A DNA stretch of 10,575 nt. Source: Erysipelotrichia bacterium. Lineage in GTDB: Bacteria; Bacillota_I; Bacilli_A; Erysipelotrichales; Erysipelotrichaceae. The position numbers were made by a program, and so were the translations under genes. Numbering within the stretch: the stretch's first letter is position 1; every line of letters begins with the position of its first letter. Of this stretch, positions 8,054 to 10,575 are shown one piece after another. Under the pieces are notes generated by a model. It did not search any database. It worked only from the letters and a program-made list of their open reading frames with translations, and was not told the DNA's origin. Where the stretch lies: contig SAAR01000105.1 of assembly GCA_009916335.1 (NCBI GenBank), positions 1-10,575 on the forward strand. The letters are read 5' to 3'.

Positions 8054-9833
8054 AAAAATTTTAGAAATATTAGAAACAACAGATTATGACTTTAGAAAAT
8101 TTACACCAACAAATGACCCTTTAGAACATCTGTTTCCTGAGTGGATTAAATACTATCAATTAAAATATGCTATATCAAAAGCTATACAGCCTAAATCTAT
8201 TCTTGAAACTGGAGTTCGTTTTGGTTACTCAGCTATTACATTCCTAGAAGGTAGCCCGAAAGCACATTACACAGGGATAGATATAGATAGTGAATCATAT
8301 GGTGGTGTTAAGGGTGCTATAGATTGGGCTAAACATATAATGAAAGATTATAAAACAAATTTTATAATTGCTGATACTACTCTAATGAAATCATTTCCAG
8401 GGGAGTTTTACGACCTAATTCATGTTGATGCCCAGCAAGATGGAGATGGAACTTTTGGTGATTTGGAAAAAGCTCTTGAAAAGGGTAGATATGTCTTAGT
8501 AGATGGTTATTTTTGGACAAAACCAAATATGTTAAGTAGTGCTCATTTTCTTGAAAAATATAAAAATTTTATAGAATATGCTTTAATAATACCTGGATAT
8601 GCTGGAGAATTGTTGATAAAAACTAAAGCAAATGCTAGAAATATGTTTAGTAAAAGAACAGGAAATTATGAAACTTTAGAAGAGACTTATGACAGTAATT
8701 ACTATTTAAATGACTGTGGTGGATATGATACTTTTTTAAAGTCAAATGGGCAGATAATTACAGACAATAGGCTTCTAACAGCAATTTATTTAGCAAATTG
8801 TGATAAAACTAAAAGCGTGTTGGATATAGGATCTGGACGAGGAGAATTAGCGTATGCACTCTCAAAAGATTCTTTATTTGTTGTTGGATTAGATTATTCA
8901 CAAGATGCTATTAATATTGCTAAAAATACATATAAAAATATTAATAATTTAGAGTTTATTCAAGCTGATATATTAAAATATGAAACTAATAAAAAATTTG
9001 ACATTATTTTAGCAACTGATGTTGTTGAACATATAGAGCAAGCAATGCTTGTAAAAATGTTCCAAAAAGTAGAAAGTTTATTATCAGAGAATGGAATTTT
9101 TATAATACACACAGCACCAAATAAGTTAAAATATTTATATGACTATAATAAAAAATATAAACTGGCACAAACTATAGGAACATACATCCCTAAAAATCCT
9201 AGAACATATTATGAAGACTTAATGCATATAAATGAACAAACTCCAGGGAAATTAAATAGAACTCTTAAAAAATATTTTAAAACTGTTTATACATGGACAG
9301 CCTTATCTCCAAATATTTTAGGTGATTTTGGACAAAAGCCTACAAAAAAAGAGTTAATAAAAAATGATAGCATTTATGCTATATGCTCAAAAAACTATTT
9401 CGACAAAAAAATAATACCTGAAAGAATTACACAACAGCCTATTGATAAAAACAATATAGGTATAAAGATTGATTTAAATATTTCTACTATTAAAAAGGAA
9501 GTAAAAGCTAAAGAGTCTTTTTCATTTGAAATTGAATTGCACAATTTATCTAGTTATAGACTATCATCATTATTACCTTATCCAGTACATATATCTTATC
9601 ATTGGAAAGATAAAGAAACAGGAACTTATGTAATATTTGATGGAGTCAGAACTCCTTTAAATAAAGTTTTACCTGCTAATTCAGTAAAAAAATATTTAAT
9701 AAATATAATTGCACCAGAAACTATAGGGGATTACATATTAGAAGTAACACTAGTTCAAGAGATGCAATTTTGGTTTGAGCAGATAGTTTCTAATCTACCA
9801 GTAACTTTAGAAATTAAAGTGAAAGGTGAGTAA
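8046..9833 (+). CDS. Tandem two-domain SAM-dependent methyltransferase with C-terminal beta-sandwich-like domain
   Basis: This 595-residue cytoplasmic protein has three parts. Domain 1 (about 1-195) looks like a class I methyltransferase of the Methyltransf_24 kind: motif I ETGVRFGYSA (54-63), an acidic strand end GIDID (78-82), DLIHVDAQQDGDGTFGDL (123-140) and VLVDGYFW (150-157). Domain 2 (about 215-450) is a separate class I methyltransferase with motif I LDIGSGRGELA (259-269), GLDYS (281-285), FDIILATDVVEHI (318-330) and the HTAPNK segment (355-360). Domain 3 (about 470-595) is beta-rich, with PVHISYHW (513-520), FDGVRTPL (531-538), DYILEVTLVQE (562-572) and an alternating hydrophobic pattern that suggests an immunoglobulin-like fold. 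It overlaps wzt by 8 bases. The context suggests methylation of the exported glycan, possibly its non-reducing end. The acceptor and whether both catalytic domains are active are unknown. Similar C-terminal domains are recalled from other polysaccharide-cluster enzymes. Confidence 0.85.
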   Translation: MIEKILEILETTDYDFRKFTPTNDPLEHLFPEWIKYYQLKYAISKAIQPKSILETGVRFGYSAITFLEGSPKAHYTGIDIDSESYGGVKGAIDWAKHIMKDYKTNFIIADTTLMKSFPGEFYDLIHVDAQQDGDGTFGDLEKALEKGRYVLVDGYFWTKPNMLSSAHFLEKYKNFIEYALIIPGYAGELLIKTKANARNMFSKRTGNYETLEETYDSNYYLNDCGGYDTFLKSNGQIITDNRLLTAIYLANCDKTKSVLDIGSGRGELAYALSKDSLFVVGLDYSQDAINIAKNTYKNINNLEFIQADILKYETNKKFDIILATDVVEHIEQAMLVKMFQKVESLLSENGIFIIHTAPNKLKYLYDYNKKYKLAQTIGTYIPKNPRTYYEDLMHINEQTPGKLNRTLKKYFKTVYTWTALSPNILGDFGQKPTKKELIKNDSIYAICSKNYFDKKIIPERITQQPIDKNNIGIKIDLNISTIKKEVKAKESFSFEIELHNLSSYRLSSLLPYPVHISYHWKDKETGTYVIFDGVRTPLNKVLPANSVKKYLINIIAPETIGDYILEVTLVQEMQFWFEQIVSNLPVTLEIKVKGE

Positions 9834-10575
9834 ATGCAAAAAAATATGTCAAATCTCAGTGTAGAAGAGATTATGCAAAGAATCAAAGCAGAGATAGAAA
9901 AAAGAAAAACTTGTTGCCAATATAGTGAAAGTATTATTTTACAAGATACAACAGCAAATAGTAATTTTGAAATAAAGCAAGATAAAGAAGATGTTGTTTT
10001 TTCAACTTTTGACAATAGCTTTGAACAAAAAGAGGTCTATGAGTATGCTGATTTTACAAAATATCATGATATAGATTTTATAACAAACCTTTATAGGATA
10101 ATTTTAAAAAGAGAGCCTGATGCAGATGGCTTAAGTCATTATTTAAATCAGTTAAGAACAGGAGAAAAAAGTAAAAGTGAGCTTATCTCTATTGTTAGAT
10201 ATTCAAAAGAGGGGAAAGATAAAAAAGTAAAAATTTTAGGATCAAAGAAAAGATATATTTTAGCTGCTTTATATTCAAAACCGTTTATAGGACACATTGC
10301 TAAGAGTTTTATGACATTATTTAGGCTCCCAAATGTATTGAAAAGATTAAATAGTTATGAAAATTATGTAAATCAACTTCATCAAATCTCAATTGATAAT
10401 GATATGAGGCTACAAAACCTTTTAAACAATAAATCTGATATAAGAATTATAAAAGATTTATCTGCTTTTGTTGCCACAAAAGCAGAGCAAAAAGAATTAG
10501 AATCAATGAGTGAGAACTTAGAGATAAAACTAAATTCAAAAGCAGAGCAAAAAGAATTAGAATCAATGAGTGAGA
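9834..10575 (+). CDS. DUF4214-domain protein with coiled-coil repeats, 3'-truncated by window edge
   Basis: The gene begins one base after the preceding stop, with AAAGG at 9822-9826 seven bases upstream of the ATG. It stays open to the window end (247 codons plus one base). An N-terminal charged amphipathic helix, LSVEEIMQRIKAEIEKRK (8-25), and a low-complexity acidic linker (about 26-75) lead to a DUF4214-like module (about 78-127) with FITNLYRIILKREPDADG (82-99) and SELISIVRYSKEG (115-127). A hydrophobic, basic stretch follows (about 140-172), then a predicted coiled coil from about 175. From residue 216 it contains an exact 20-residue repeat. Proteins of this layout that I recall from ABC-exported polysaccharide clusters often continue into a methyltransferase domain or glycosyltransferase, but that part is outside the window. 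Function is unknown; a scaffold or chain-length role is an inference. The Cys pair at 27-28 lies in the linker. Confidence 0.8.
   Translation, partial: MQKNMSNLSVEEIMQRIKAEIEKRKTCCQYSESIILQDTTANSNFEIKQDKEDVVFSTFDNSFEQKEVYEYADFTKYHDIDFITNLYRIILKREPDADGLSHYLNQLRTGEKSKSELISIVRYSKEGKDKKVKILGSKKRYILAALYSKPFIGHIAKSFMTLFRLPNVLKRLNSYENYVNQLHQISIDNDMRLQNLLNNKSDIRIIKDLSAFVATKAEQKELESMSENLEIKLNSKAEQKELESMSE
10477..10575 (+). repeat. Direct tandem repeat, 60-bp period, in frame in the coiled-coil gene
   Basis: The 39 bases at 10477-10515 recur exactly at 10537-10575, where the window ends, giving a period of exactly 60 bases (20 codons). Each unit encodes KAEQKELESMSENLEIKLNS or its start. Identity at third codon positions as well as in protein sequence points to a recent duplication, not ancient repeat structure. 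The 21 bases between the copies (10516-10536) complete the first unit. The number of further units cannot be seen. Confidence 0.9.

Noticed and set aside
10477..10575. Repeat as part of a CRISPR array
   Set aside because: The repeat is in frame with the coding sequence, its 21-base intervening part completes a 20-residue protein unit, and no cas genes or further repeat-spacer pattern are visible.
1..10575. Mobile element or recent insertion within the window
   Set aside because: No transposase, terminal inverted repeats or integrase sites were found; the genes form one uninterrupted operon in a single orientation.

Overview
This window is very AT-rich and is filled by nine genes, all on the + strand. 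They are packed end to end: several overlap and the largest gap is 21 bases. The base composition, codon use and gene styles suggest a Campylobacterota (epsilonproteobacterial) genome of the Sulfurimonas/Arcobacter kind. That placement is a judgement from the look of the proteins, not from a database search. The locus is part of a polysaccharide gene cluster, most likely O-antigen/LPS exported by the ABC-transporter (Wzm/Wzt) route. No promoter, terminator, RNA gene, CRISPR array or insertion sequence is visible, and both ends of the window cut through genes, so the operon extends on both sides.

Positions 1-5051 (sugar-nucleotide supply): manC (5' end cut off by the window edge), manB, gmd and fcl together would convert mannose-6-phosphate to GDP-mannose and then, through GDP-4-keto-6-deoxymannose, to GDP-L-fucose. 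Positions 5048-6022 hold a second, shorter member of the GDP-mannose 4,6-dehydratase family. Its exact substrate or product cannot be settled from the sequence.

Positions 6012-8053 (export): wzm is the membrane permease and wzt the ATPase. Wzt carries the extra C-terminal domain that in characterised systems recognises a modified non-reducing end of the finished glycan. Positions 8046-9833 encode a three-part protein with two tandem SAM-methyltransferase domains and a C-terminal beta-rich domain. Positions 9834-10575 start a protein with an N-terminal helix, a DUF4214-like domain and a predicted coiled coil, inside which an exact 60-bp tandem repeat begins. It runs off the window.

The most interesting reading is that the last three genes form a chain-termination and export-recognition module. 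A methyl cap would be placed on the glycan, read by the Wzt C-terminal domain, and its timing set by a coiled-coil 'ruler' (logically like E. coli O9a WbdD, but with a different architecture). The DNA repeat would make the ruler length genetically adjustable. No glycosyltransferase, Wzx or Wzy is visible here; the glycosyltransferases presumably lie outside the window.
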